From Ursus arctos (lineage: Eukaryota > Chordata > Mammalia > Carnivora > Ursidae), in contig NW_026622786.1 of assembly GCF_023065955.2 (NCBI RefSeq), positions 44,688,938 through 44,752,937 of the forward strand: a stretch of DNA of 64,000 nt, given 5' to 3'. Below the pieces are notes generated by a model that worked only from the letters and a program-made list of their open reading frames with translations, was not told where the DNA came from and did no database searches. A program made the position numbers and the translations under genes. This document shows, piece by piece, positions 11,257 through 21,620 of the stretch. Within the stretch, counting starts at the first letter, position 1; each line of letters begins with the position of its first letter.

Positions 11257-11462
11257 GTAAAATTATTCTACAGTTTTATAAAAGTAGATTTTATTGCTTT
11301 GGAGACTTACTTTTTTGTAAGTTCTTTTTTCTTATCAACCACTCTCTTAAAGTTTTCTTCTTTTTTTTATGCTTATGTGGGTTTTACAGTTTTAATAAAT
11401 TGAAAAGCAGAGATGTCTAATTTTCAGAACTTTACCCTCATCTGTTCAATGAAAGTTAGCTA

Positions 11463-11534
11463 TTCATTTAGACTCAAAATTCTTAAAGGATAGGGTAGGA
11501 CCTAGAAGAACCTTAAGTTTATTACATATATTTA
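11463..11534 (+). repeat. Direct duplication, copy 2 (72 bp)
   Basis: Identical to 10976-11047. It is preceded by the 16-base MIR tail TGTTCAATGAAAGTTA (11443-11458) without the MIR body, so this copy looks like the derived one. Confidence 0.95.
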
Positions 11535-11654
11535 TATGTATCAAATAAAACCTAGCCTTTCCAGAGTCCTACAGCTATAAAAATTGATACTCTTTAATGT
11601 AGTCACATTTTAATTAAAGTCACAGCTTTGTATTTGGAGTCCTGAGGTGTTCCT

Positions 11655-12154
11655 TCTTTTTTTAGATTTATTTATTTTTTGCTTTTTGCTTTTTTTAATT
11701 ATTTAAATTCAATAACATATAATGTGTTATTGGTTTCAGAGGTATAGGTTTGTGATTCATCCGTCTTATATAATACTTAAGTATCAGTGCTCATTACATC
11801 ACTTGCCCTCCTTAATGTCCATCACCCAGTTACCCCATCCCTCCACCCCTCTCCCCTGCAGCAACCCTCAGTTTGTTTCCTATGATTAAGAGTCTCTTAT
11901 GGTTTGTCTCCCTCTCTGGTTTCGTCGTTTTATTTTTTCCTTTCTTCTGCTATGATCCTCTGTTTTGTTCTTAAATTCTACATATGAGTGAGATCATATG
12001 ATAATTGTCTTTCTCTGACTTATTTTGCTTAGCATAATACCCTCTATCTCTATCCACGTCGTTGCAGATGGCAAGATTTCTTTTTTTTGATGGCTGAGTA
12101 ATACTCCATTGTATATATATACACCACATTTTCTTTATCCATTCATCTGTTGAT
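11655..12154 (-). mobile_element. L1 LINE 3' end, carnivore type, minus strand
   Basis: The reverse of the L1 3' region: AACATATAATGTGTTATTGG, GCCCTCCTTAATGTCCATCA, CATATGAGTGAGATCATATG, GCTGAGTAATACTCCATTGT. It is 5' truncated where a SINE abuts at about 12155. Confidence 0.88.
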
Positions 12155-12348
12155 GGATTTATTTATTTTAGAGGTAGAGCGAGTATGGCGGAGGAGTGAG
12201 AGGGGCAGAGGGAGAGGGACAGAGAAACTCAAGCAGACTACATGCTGAGCATGGAGCCGGACATGGGGCTCGATCTCATGACCCTGAGATCATGACCTGA
12301 GCTGACAAGAGTCAGACATTTAACCGACTGTACCATCCAGGCGCCCCC
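12155..12348 (-). mobile_element. CAN-SINE, minus strand
   Basis: From GGATTTATTTATTTTAGAGG through CATGGGGCTCGATCTCATGA to CCATCCAGGCGCCCCC. An older SINEC subtype than its neighbours. Confidence 0.85.
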
Positions 12349-12620
12349 ACCTCTTTTTGATATTGGTAGACATTGTGAAATGATCACCACAATAAGTCTC
12401 ATTAACATCCATCACTATACATAGTTACAAAAATTTTTTCCTTCTGATAAGAACTTTTAATCTACTCCGCAACTTTTAGATCTATGATACGGTATTATTA
12501 ACTATGGTCGCCATGCTGTACTTTTCATCCCCATGACGTATTTTTTTTATAACTGGAAGTTTGTACCTTTTGACTATATTTACCCATTTCACCCAGTTCC
12601 AACCGCCTGCCTCTGACACC
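12349..12620 (-). mobile_element. Older L1 3' end, minus strand
   Basis: GTGAAATGATCACCACAATA, TATTAACTATGGTCGCCATG and TATAACTGGAAGTTTGTACC are the reverse of the 3' UTR of old L1MA/MB-type elements. Confidence 0.75.
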
Positions 12621-12634
12621 CACGAGGTTTTCTT

Positions 12635-12836
12635 TTTTTTTTTTTTAAAGATTTTATTTATTTATTCGACAGAGATAGAGACAGCCAGCGAAAGAGGGAA
12701 CACAAGCAGGGGGAGTGGGAGAGGAAGAAGCAGGCTCATAGCGGAGGAGCCTGATGTGGGGCTCGATCCCATAACGCCGGGATCACGCCCTGAGCCGAAG
12801 GCAGACACTTAACCGCTGTGCCACCCAGGCGCCCCC
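12635..12836 (-). mobile_element. CAN-SINE, minus strand, with target duplication
   Basis: A complete young SINE flanked by CACGAGGTTTTCTT (12621-12634) and CACAAGGTTTTCTT (12837-12850), with one mismatch. It inserted into the end of the old L1. Open frames here are SINE sequence, not genes. Confidence 0.93.
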
Positions 12837-13342
12837 CACAAGGTTTTCTTAATGTAATTTCTGTTGGTGTAATTTTTCAGTGGAAGGTGAGGTACCTATA
12901 GATTACAAACTGGATCTGTCTAGCCTAGGGAAGACAGTTTATTTGTTAATTGGATGCCATGGAGGAATAATCGTTACCTCTTCCAGAGCAGTGAGGTAGG
13001 CTTTAGTTAGTTGTTGCATATATTCCTTTGCTAGAGCAGAATTCAAGCAGATTCTGAAGTTCTCTGTTCGTACTGTAGTAGCAATTTATTAAACACTGAT
13101 TAGTTTGCTAAACCTCAAATCACTTGCTTATGTTGAGAAGGACTTAGGATTTTCCAGGTACTGATTACTGTGTAACCTCAGCCATTACAAATTGAGGAAC
13201 ATATGAGTGAGTTTATTAGCACTTAATCATCTTGCCAAAAAACTGATAAAGCTACTCCTTTGTGTATGTCTAGGAAACCTAGAATTAATTGAATATTCAC
13301 TCCTGATACCATCATCTGGAAGTATTTACAAAGATGAAAAAT
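12837..13342. other. CRYZ intron, unrecognised sequence
   Basis: No repeat or exon recognised between two young SINEs. Confidence 0.5.
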
Positions 13343-13356
13343 GGCTAGTTGTTTTA

Positions 13357-13560
13357 TTTATTTATTTTTTTAAAGATTTTATTTATTTATTCGACAGAGA
13401 TAGAGACAGCCAGCGAGAGAGGGAACACAAGCAGAGGGAGTGGGAGAGGAAGAAGCAGGCTCATAGCGGAGGAGCCTGATGTGGGGCTCGATCCCATAAC
13501 GCCGGGATCACGCCCTGAGCCGAAGGCAGACGCTTAACCACTATGCCACCCAGGCGCCCC
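13357..13560 (-). mobile_element. CAN-SINE, minus strand, with target duplication
   Basis: Near-identical to the copy at 12635-12836 and in the same orientation. Duplication GGCTAGTTGTTTTA (13343-13356) / AGCCAGTTGTTTTA (13561-13574), with two mismatches. Confidence 0.93.
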
Positions 13561-13579
13561 AGCCAGTTGTTTTAAGAAT

Positions 13580-14500
13580 ATGTTTTTGTTTCCAGAAATC
13601 TAACTTTAAGACCCTGAGGTCTTGTGGCTGCTTTCTCTTCTCCTAGCTCCTCTGCTTAAGTCTCTCTCATTCTCCAAATCATTACCTTAACCGCTTATCA
13701 AACCCGTCACCCCCTCTACTACCACACTTCTTGAAAAAGCAGTGAGTACTCACTCCTTTTACTTCCTTACCTCCCATCAGCGTCCACTGCATTTTGCTTC
13801 TGGGAGGTCACTGGTGAGCTCCTAATTAGCTATCTGTGTGATTTTGGGGCAGCAGCTGACCCTGACCACATCTCCTAGAAGCTGGTTCTCTTCTTACTTC
13901 TCTGACTTCATTTTCACTCCCCTGCCTCCTCATATTACTTAAAGGTTGCTGTGCCTTAGGCTTTCCCCTTGGGTCGTACCTTCCCTGGTGCTAGACCTTC
14001 CTCCTGGTCAATCTCGTCTACGCCCACGGCTTCGGTCTGTGCCCGCATCCTGCTGATCTGTCCCTGGCCTGTGTTCCCTTGCTTCATGCCGTCATCCTGC
14101 TGGATGTGGTCACTCATCTGCTCACCCGAGACAGACCCACGTTTCATTCTTTATTCGTGTCTTTTAATCACTGCTCTTCTCCCTGCCCGTCAGGTCAGTC
14201 ACCTCCCTCTGTCAGTTTCGACTCTGACATGCCTTTCAAATATGTCTCCCTCTTTGTTCTCATCTCTGCTGTGACTTAGTTTGTCTCATCTTCTCCAGCT
14301 TTGTCTGTTATCTATAACTGACCTAGTAGCCCCTTCTGTCTTCAGTTTCCAAAGTTATTTGTTTATCCTTAAAAAAAAAAAAAATCTCCAGAAATAACTA
14401 AAATGGAAGCTCCGTGAGGGTAGGAATTTTTGTCTTTCTTGTTCTTTGCTGCACCTTCAGTGTCTAAAACAGGGTTTGGCGTGAAAATTTGTTAATGAAC
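13580..14500 (+). repeat. L2 LINE, + strand
   Basis: Pyrimidine-rich L2 coding relics (CATCCTGCTGATCTGTCCC, TCTGACATGCCTTTCAAATA), then the L2 3' tail AAATGGAAGCTCCGTGAGGG and GTCTTTCTTGTTCTTTGCTG. It includes a poly-A run at 14371-14384. Confidence 0.65.
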
Positions 14501-14639
14501 ACCTGCCCCCCAAAAGTTGAGATATTTAACATGGTATTCAATGCATGTGCCCAGTCCATAGCGGTGGACAGTCGCCTCTCTACCTCTTCCCACTCCCCCC
14601 CGACCCCAGCTTCCCAAACACATGCCTCAGCTCCACTGG

Positions 14640-15010
14640 GCTACTTTCTAATCCCGACTCGGACTCGCATTCCATAGCTCTTCTGTTTTCTCTTTCTTCC
14701 GCCTCATGTGTAGCTTCTGCTGGCCGCTCTTCCTTTCTTTCTGCCTAAAGAGCTCTTGTTCATTCCTCAGGGCCCGGGTCCTCATCTCTGTGGAACTTCC
14801 TCTGATCATCACAGGTGATCAGAGTTATAGCTTTGCTTTTCTCTATAACCTAGAGTTTGTTTCCACTAGCGCAGCCCCTAGCCCATCCCATCACAGCTTT
14901 GACTGAGGTATGTTTCCGTCTTTCTGCTTAGCTTTGTGTTGAGCTCGCTGTGTCCATCTTTGAATTCCCAGTACTTAACAATGCCTGTCACAGGTGTTCG
15001 TTTTTGTTGT
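14640..15010 (+). repeat. Second L2 LINE 3' end, + strand
   Basis: TGTTCATTCCTCAGGGCCCG, GTGGAACTTCCTCTGATCAT and a diverged tail up to about 15005. It lies just after the previous L2. Confidence 0.6.
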
Positions 15011-15573
15011 TGTTAAATAAAATGGGTATTATTTAAGAGAAGAGCCAGTTTTGGATGTTGCAAACCAACATCTCTGAAAACCCAAAAGAAAAGAAGTAGT
15101 ATGCCAAGCTGACTGTAAACCACCTGGGACAAAACTGAGTGTCCAAAAAAAAAAAAAAAAAAAAATCTGCAATACCAAACAGCCAATGATTTTCTTCTTT
15201 TGTTTTTTGTTTTTTAAACAAAAGTGGAAGCTTTTTTGGGATTTGGGATTTGTTGTTTGCGTCTCTGTGAAAATACATTTTGAAGACAGAAAATTTTCAA
15301 CTGAGGAAAAAGTATTTTATAGTCAAGTTGAGTCAAAGCACTTGAAATTTATTTAGTATAAATCTTTATCACTTTAGATGTTGTAACTGGTACCTTGGAA
15401 TTACATCAACACTGTATAATTAGATCATTTAAAAATTTGTAGTATTAGTCTTAAAAATGTAGCATTTTATGTCATTTGAAACACATTTCTGTAATATATG
15501 GGACTGTGATAACTGTTTTACAGTTTTTTTACTTGTTTTCTTATCTTACTCTGCATTCTTTTTTATTACATAG
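15011..15573. other. CRYZ intron, unrecognised sequence with A21 run
   Basis: Holds a long poly-A run at about 15146-15166. No gene or named repeat. Confidence 0.5.
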
Positions 15574-15675
15574 AAATCTGTTGGTGAAAAAGGAATTGAT
15601 GTGATCATTGAAATGTTGGCTAATGTAAATCTTAGTAATGATTTGAATCTTCTGTCATATGGAGGACGAGTAATA
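15574..15675 (+). CDS. CRYZ: CRYZ coding exon, residues about 211-244
   Basis: The acceptor ATTACATAG ends at 15573 and the donor GTAAGT starts at 15676. The exon is 102 bases, phase 0 at both ends. It encodes [20 protein letters not shown], then [14 protein letters not shown]. The asparagine equivalent to human Asn229, an NADPH contact, is present within ANVN. The preceding polypyrimidine tract is weak, with short T runs and a distant T-rich stretch. The length is divisible by three, so skipping would yield an in-frame protein lacking 34 residues. Only 102 bases separate it from the next exon. Confidence 0.96.
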
Positions 15676-15777
15676 GTAAGTATTTTGGTTTCTTCTTACC
15701 ACTTTGAAGCTTTATACCATAATTTAATACTGTTTTGCAGTAATCTATAACTACAGTCAAGTTGTTTTTCATCCTAG

Positions 15778-15873
15778 GTTGTTGGCAGCAGAGGTCCTAT
15801 TGAAATAGACCCCCGGGACACCATACCAAAGGAATGTAGTATAATTGGAGTTGCTCTCTATTCATCAACTAAG
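15778..15873 (+). CDS. CRYZ: CRYZ coding exon, residues about 245-276
   Basis: The acceptor ATCCTAG ends at 15777 and the donor GTAGGA starts at 15874. The exon is 96 bases (32 codons, phase 0 at both ends) and encodes [20 protein letters not shown], then [16 protein letters not shown] corresponds to human 246-249, which contacts the NADPH phosphate, and is intact. Differences from human, as remembered, are conservative (PRDTIPKEC for [17 protein letters not shown] for VTLFSSTK). Confidence 0.96.
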
Positions 15874-16299
15874 GTAGGAAAAGAAGTGACTCTGATTTTG
15901 ATAACTTAAACGTTGATAAAATTTGCCTAGTCAGGCAGGCTAAAAGTTCCAGGAGATGTTAAACTTAGTTATCTGACTGGATGGGTATGTTAAGGATTAG
16001 TCACTACAAGATAACTAGGGGGATGATGTCATTTATTTTCCAAGGCAAGACACTTTTGAGAGAGAAAGGACATACTATTAGTATTTACTTCAGGTCAGTG
16101 GGTTTTTTGTAAACCAACACTGCCTCAGACAAATTGGCCTTATGGTTACTCTATAGAAAACAGCTTTTTCCATAGTTCTGGACGAGTGACAAAAGCCGCG
16201 TATTTGTAAGGAACTGTGTGCTCTTAGAATCTGAAAATTTTTAATGCTTCTGAAAATTAAGTCATGTGTTCTACAAAAAGACCCTTTTCTTTCCCTTAG

Positions 16300-16464
16300 G
16301 AGGAATTTAAGCAATTTGCAGCGGCCATTCAAGCTGGAATGGAAGTTGGTTGGTTGCGACCTGTAATAGGTTCTCAGTATTCACTGGAGAAGGTGGCCCA
16401 GGCTCACAAAGATATCATCCATAACAGTGGGACTAGTGGGAAAATGATTCTTCTCTTAGAATGA
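16300..16464 (+). CDS. CRYZ: CRYZ last coding exon, C-terminus and stop
   Basis: The acceptor CTTTCCCTTAG ends at 16299. The exon encodes [20 protein letters not shown], then [20 protein letters not shown] and [14 protein letters not shown], with TGA at 16462-16464. This is the helix and strand set that closes the fold of medium-chain reductases. The protein ends in LLLE, one residue longer than the human form, which I recall as ending in LLL at residue 329. That gives a predicted total of 330 residues if the upstream exons match human. It is the terminal exon and runs into the 3' UTR. Confidence 0.96.
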   Translation, partial: EEFKQFAAAIQAGMEVGWLRPVIGSQYSLEKVAQAHKDIIHNSGTSGKMILLLE

Positions 16465-16570
16465 TTGATTCTTTCATGTATTTCCTCTGCAATTAGAAGT
16501 TTCCTGCCCCAGTTTTACCTACACTACCTTTGCTTTAATCAGCATTCATGTGATTCAGTGAGTTTCTTAT

Positions 16571-16576
16571 ATTAAA
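16571..16576 (+). terminator. CRYZ: Possible proximal polyadenylation signal (ATTAAA)
   Basis: ATTAAA lies 107 bases after the CRYZ stop. It is the second most common mammalian poly(A) hexamer. There is no strong GT-rich element right after it, so usage is uncertain. Confidence 0.35.
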
Positions 16577-17393
16577 AAACAAGATTTATCTTTAGAGATC
16601 TGGGCACTGGAGTACAATTTATTCTATAGCTCACAGTAGTCTTTACGCCTCCCACCCACCTCCAATCAAGGAGTCATCATAGTAGGAAATAGAATGTCAG
16701 TAGTCATTTGGCATTGGGTGCATTACAGAAATTCCTGGTACGTGATCATTAATTCTATACCTTTGACTAAAGCAAACTAATACGAAATAAGGCTGTGTGA
16801 TTTCTAAGCCCACCTGTCCTTGTAAAGGTTCTTTAGCATCTGATTAGCTCAGAACTGTTTTGGACTCTAAAGATTTTCTGGACTAAATATGGCCCCTTTT
16901 CTAAGCTAATCTCATCTGAATCTACAAGTCCCTTGCAAGGGCAAGATAAACAGTGTCCAGAGAAATTTGTTTTTTAACAAATGGTTTTCCACTATTTCCC
17001 CAAATATTAGAACATCTGTGTTGATGGTTGATTACTCATTATCCATGTACTTATTCTGTGAAGAGAGCAGCCTTACTTTTGGTGTAATATGATAGGTAGG
17101 TACGTAGTCTCCCAGTAGATGCTTCTTGATTGATTTGATTTTCGAAGTAGATTTAGAATTATCTGTGTGGTGGGAGTCCTGTGCTTTTATTTAAATTACT
17201 AAACACATTTGACACATAAAGAGTGATCTGGTTTTGTCTTCATTACGTGGTCACCTGCAGTAAATCCTGTAGGAAAATAACACCTGTGTGTATCTGTCTG
17301 GTCTTTATGTAGCCCGCGCCTTACATCTCCTGCACATAGTTCCTCTGGCTAATTTCTAACAGGGTCCTGTGCTGGAAGTCCTCATCGAAACTG

Positions 17394-17399
17394 AATAAA
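17394..17399 (+). terminator. CRYZ: Likely main CRYZ polyadenylation signal (AATAAA)
   Basis: The canonical AATAAA within CTGAATAAAGG is the only one between the stop codon and 17500. It is followed within 30-90 bases by TGTTATGTG and a run of T/GT-rich sequence (TTGATTGTTATTTTTGTTCTTG), the expected layout of a cleavage site. Confidence 0.7.
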
Positions 17400-17534
17400 G
17401 GGATGATTGCTTAGAAATCTTGCGATCAGTGTTATGTGCAAGGGAATCAAGTTTGATTGTTATTTTTGTTCTTGTCTTTCTTCGAATGCGTATCGCCGCT
17501 GTGTATGTACAAACATACACCCACATACACACAT

Positions 17535-17820
17535 GTAGGTATAAAGAGATTTAAGGAATTTTCTCATAGTTATGGGGGCTGATAAGCCTCAATCTATAGG
17601 GTGGGCCAGCAGGGTTTCTATATTGCAGAATTCTTTCTCTGGGAAACCTCAGCTTTCATTCCGAAGGCTTTCAACCCATTGATTGAGGCCCACCTGCATT
17701 ACTGAGGATAATCTGCCTAAAGTCACCCGGTGATCTTTGCAAATACATAAACAAAACACGGTGTTGTTATGTTCATACATAAAACCAGTCATCACAAGAA
17801 GCTGACATAGGGACACAGAG
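17535..17820 (-). repeat. Second copy of the LTR-like repeat seen at 5474
   Basis: Shares TATGGGGGCTGATAAGCC, AGGGTGGGCCAGCAGGG and TTTCAACCCATTGATTGAGG with the 5474-5842 repeat, together with a (CACA/TA) tract. It starts about 120 bases after the CRYZ poly(A) signal. Confidence 0.5.
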
Positions 17821-17879
17821 GAGGGACACTTAGTGTAGCTTGGGATTTCCAATTACACATTCAGTATTTTTGATGCATT

Positions 17880-19130
17880 TGTTAGGTGCCTCCATCCAGA
17901 GTAGCTTCGGCCATGCAAGTACAAAATAACATGCATGCTTCTGAAGAGGGAAAAAAAGGGGGGGGGTAACATTTTATAATGTCTTCAGGTTAGCTTTCCT
18001 GAGGCAAGAAATTCTATGCGTGCCAAGCGGCTTCCACAATCCACAGTGTCAAGAGCATTTGTTCTGTGCAAGATAACACTCAAGAATAGTAAAACCAGTC
18101 AGGTCGCTTTGACCTGGCTCTCTCTGCCTCCTCAGCTACATCTCACCGACAGGAAGACACCTCAGCTCAAGCCTGAATTCTTTTTCCAACACTACCATTT
18201 TTTAGCATAGTGACTTTTTAAAAATATATCATTTGAAAATTGTCATAGGATAATTTTACTAATCCATAGGGCTTTAGGAATAGCTCGTATTTTGGGAACT
18301 TCCTCCATCCAAGAAAAGAGCCCAGAAATGTTATGTCATAAAAAGGAATCTAGATTCACTTTGGCCTAGAGTCAGACTGCTAGGTGTTGATGGGGACAGC
18401 TTATGTATGCTCTTAAGAGTGAGTCTAAATCCCAAACCCACTGTGTGATACAAATGCTTGTCAAACTTGTTAAACGTGCCAGAGGTTGGCAACCCCTGGT
18501 TATCCTTTCCCAGCTTCATGCAAAAATACCCACAAAGATTGTAACAGTACTACAAACTGAAGAGGGAACCCTGTGCCAAAATCCACTGGGAATTAACTCC
18601 AGTGCCATCATTTGATTAGTTGATCCAAATTAGCTGGAGAGAAGTTAAGAAAAAGCCCCAACTCAATCACTAACGCAGGGCAACCTAGAAAATCAAGTCC
18701 CTGTTGCCTGGACATCCTCTGAGCTAGCTAGAATTGAGATCTGTGCCCACCCCCTCAATATTCCTCAGCCCCTTTCTTTCACCTGCATGATAGAAACTAC
18801 AGATTTCAATTTTTGGTACAACGTGAGATTCAGAAGTGAGGGGCACTTTGCACCCCTGGGTATACAGTCACCACAAAGAAGTCTTGCAAGTGGATGGAGG
18901 GTAGAGGATCCCTAGATTGTAGCAAATGGTGAGAGTGTTTAACACTTGTTCAAAGAACATTTGTCTGACTGCAGCAATTATCTAAGCACATTATCTAAGA
19001 ATTGGAGCAGAAGATGCTCCTTAGTCCAGCAGGCACTGGAATTGACCCAGGCCCTTAGGAGGCCACCTCATTCCAGATACAGATCTGGAAGGAACTGAAC
19101 TCTCCTGTGAACAGGGAGGAGGCCCAAGGG
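17880..19130. other. Intergenic sequence, unrecognised
   Basis: I see no exon, RNA gene or named repeat. Short open frames (for example 18016-18210 and 18403-18615) have no family features. Confidence 0.5.
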
Positions 19131-19139
19131 CATGTGAAA

Positions 19140-19375
19140 CCTCCTCACAGGATTGTTAAAAGCATGGGTTATGGAGGCAGAAGGCCTGGCTTTAAATCCT
19201 GGCTCTCCTCCTGACCAGCTGGAGAGTCCTGGGCAAATTACCTAGTCATCCAGAGCTTCAGTTTCCTCGCACACACGATGGGAGTGGTATCTGCCTTGGT
19301 GTCTGTAGAAAGTAAGCAGGTTAAAGTCTGTGAAGTACTTAGTGCTCTGTCTTGCACAAAGAAGTGTTTAAATAA
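19140..19375 (+). repeat. MIR SINE
   Basis: GGCCTGGCTTTAAATCCTGG, CCTGGGCAAATTACCTAG, TTCAGTTTCCTCGCAC. Confidence 0.8.
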
Positions 19376-19699
19376 TTACTTTCATTTTTATTAGCCATAA
19401 AGAAGGAAGAAATTGAGATAAAGAGAAGGAATGAAAAGGGAGCATCCTGAAATATGAAAAAAATAAAAGAAAACTCCCAAGCAAATTCCCATAGGAGGAA
19501 CAAATCAGCATAACTGACACTACTGAAAACTTCATAGGTCATAGGGATAAATTTGATCACTCTCAAAAAAAAATTAAGATATAGTAAACAAAAGAAAGAA
19601 AAATACAATTTTTGAATTATATCTGTGCCACCCCAAAGAAAACAGAAAAATGAAAGAAGCAATAATTAAAACTTTCCTGAACTACCCCAAAGAGCTAAG

Positions 19700-21620
19700 T
19701 TTATTTACTGATGGTTTTTATTAGGTCTATGCAAAATTAATGAAAACTAGTAATAAGACATATCCTTTAAAATTTTTAAGAGTCACACAGATGTTGGAAG
19801 GGAGTATACAGAAGAATCATTATTTGCAGTTACATTATTCAAGACCTGGAGAATTCAAGAGAACAAATGGGAAGACTAATGGGTTTAGAAAGATAGCTAA
19901 TTGCATAAGAAATACACAAAGATTAATATAAACCTGTTGATCAGTTAGAAAATAAAATGGAAAACCAATCTATTCACAGTAGAAGTGCTACTATTACCAA
20001 TTTAAAAAGCAGTGAAATATAAGTGACCAAATTTACAAGAAACATGCAGGACCCTTAAAAAGAACTGCGAAACTCCTGGGGGATATAATGGAGTACTCAA
20101 AGATTCCTTGGTCAGGTTCATGTACAGATTTTCCCCTCATACTCCGGAAATTCAAAGTAATTTATACCAAAATCTCAATAGGACTTTTTAGAAACTTGAA
20201 AAAATATTTCTAAAGCTTTTTTTGTGGGATAAAAATGGACAAACCGCCAGACAATTCAGAAAGGGAAAAAAAAAGGGTTGGAATGAGTCTCAGCAGATAT
20301 GAAAATTTTTTTCCCAAGTTAGAGTTATTGAAATATTAGTCCAAGATCAATGGGACAAAAGAGAGTCTAGAAATGTTTCTCACTTTGGTGGGGGGGATAA
20401 ATATGGCTTTTAAGTGGGGAAAAAAGTTAATTATTAAGGGACCTGGCTGCCCGTTTGTAAAAAAGAAATAAAGCTGGAATCTTACTTCACATATAATATC
20501 AATAGACTTTGAGGTGGTTCAAAATTTTAAGTATAATAAATTATATAAAACACAAACATGGTAGAATATTTTTTTTATAATCTTGAAAGGTATACAGCCC
20601 CTGATATCAATACTCAGAAGCCCAAAGAAAGAGCAAAATAGGAAAAGTAGAAAAAGATCTGTAGTAACAGATAAAGATTAATAATCTTAAAAGAATTCTT
20701 AGAATTAGTAAATGATAAACACCCCACCAGAGACGTGAAAATGAGTGGATAATCCATGCAAGAATGGATGCATACAGGCGCACCTGCGTGGCTCAGTTGG
20801 TTAAGTGTCTGCCTTCAGCTCTTGGGTCATGATCCCAGAGTCCTGGGATCAAGTCCCACATCGGGCTCCCAGCTCAGTGGGGAGCCTGCTTCTCCCTCTG
20901 CCTGCTGCTCCCCCTGCTTATGCTCGCTCTCTCATTCTGACAAATAATAAATAAAATCTTTAAAAAAAAAGAGTATATCCATACAGCCAACAAACTTAGG
21001 GAAAGGGTTGTTCACCCTCATTAGTAATACAAGAAATGGGCACCCATGGACTTTGGTGGAAGTATACAATTGCTTCTCTTCTGGTGAGCAGATAGACAAT
21101 GTCTTTAAGTTTGAAATGTGGATCCCCTTTGACACATTAATTCCACTGAAGCAATTTATCCTAATGGGATGGACATGTCTGTGGAGGCGTATGTCAAGAT
21201 TGCTTTCAGTGCAGCCTAGCTAATCATAGTAAAATATTGGAAACAACCCAGATTTTCATCAATGAAGTGATTAAAAAGCTGATATATTTGTACAGTGCAA
21301 CATGATGTAGCTATTAGATATCATGTAGATACATAGCTACTAACATGGGAAGATGTTCAGGGCACAGTATTAAGAATATTAACTTTGAGAAGCAGATACA
21401 AAATACGTATAATTCCAGTTCTATTTCATTGTGTTTACCTGTGCCTTTCAAGAGATGCCTGTTAAATACTTACCAAGAGGTTTTGATTTAGTAGAGTTAT
21501 AAAGATTTCCCCCAACACTTGCATTTTTTCAACATTTTCAAATTTTTTTAGCAAAAGTTATTTCTAGGGAATCGGCAGCAAAATTTTATTTAAAAGACAT
21601 GCTTCCTTAAATAATATTAG
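19700..21620 (+). repeat. Ancient L1 LINE 3' part, + strand, split by a SINE
   Basis: Decayed end of L1 ORF2 (ACCAAAATCTCAATAGGAC, CTAAAGCTTTTTTTGTGGG) and 3' region (TTGGAAACAACCCAGATTTT, ATGTAGCTATTAGATATCAT). Diverged and non-coding. Interrupted at 20777-20970. Confidence 0.65.
20777..20970 (+). mobile_element. CAN-SINE, + strand, older subtype
   Basis: GCGCACCTGCGTGGCTCAGT, CAGCTCTTGGGTCATGATCC, AGTGGGGAGCCTGCTTCTCC, (AATAA)n, then poly-A. A more diverged subtype with no clean target duplication. Confidence 0.88.

Larger units (their letters stand above)
1..17420 (+). other. CRYZ: CRYZ gene, 3' part (introns and exons, 5' end outside window)
   Basis: The transcribed region of CRYZ enters the window already inside an intron and ends near the AATAAA at 17394. 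Six exons give a continuous frame from a residue equivalent to human 89 to the stop. Introns are 4833, 3730, 4317, 102 and 426 bases. The first three are loaded with SINE, L1, L2 and MIR copies, and the last two are compact. CRYZ is a zinc-free medium-chain dehydrogenase/reductase. From family knowledge it is a cytosolic homotetramer that uses NADPH for one-electron reduction of ortho-quinones, binds AU-rich mRNA elements (for example glutaminase mRNA in renal acidosis), and has been recruited as a lens crystallin in guinea pig and camel. The exons for residues 1-88, including the Tyr53 NADPH contact, and the promoter are not here. I found no exon in 1-2327. Confidence 0.95.
16465..17420 (+). 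other. CRYZ: CRYZ 3' untranslated region
   Basis: About 950 bases of AT-rich sequence after the TGA, free of recognisable repeats and ending near an AATAAA hexamer. The length fits my recollection of a roughly 1 kb CRYZ 3' UTR in human. The exact cleavage site cannot be seen. The GT/T-rich stretch from about 17425 to 17485 would serve as the downstream element. Confidence 0.75.

Noticed and set aside
12561..13537. Several repeated frames reading RGSGRGRSRLIAEEPDVGLD and similar
   Set aside because: These are translations of CAN-SINEs, not genes. The same peptide recurs wherever the SINE does (also 51760, 56017, 55418).
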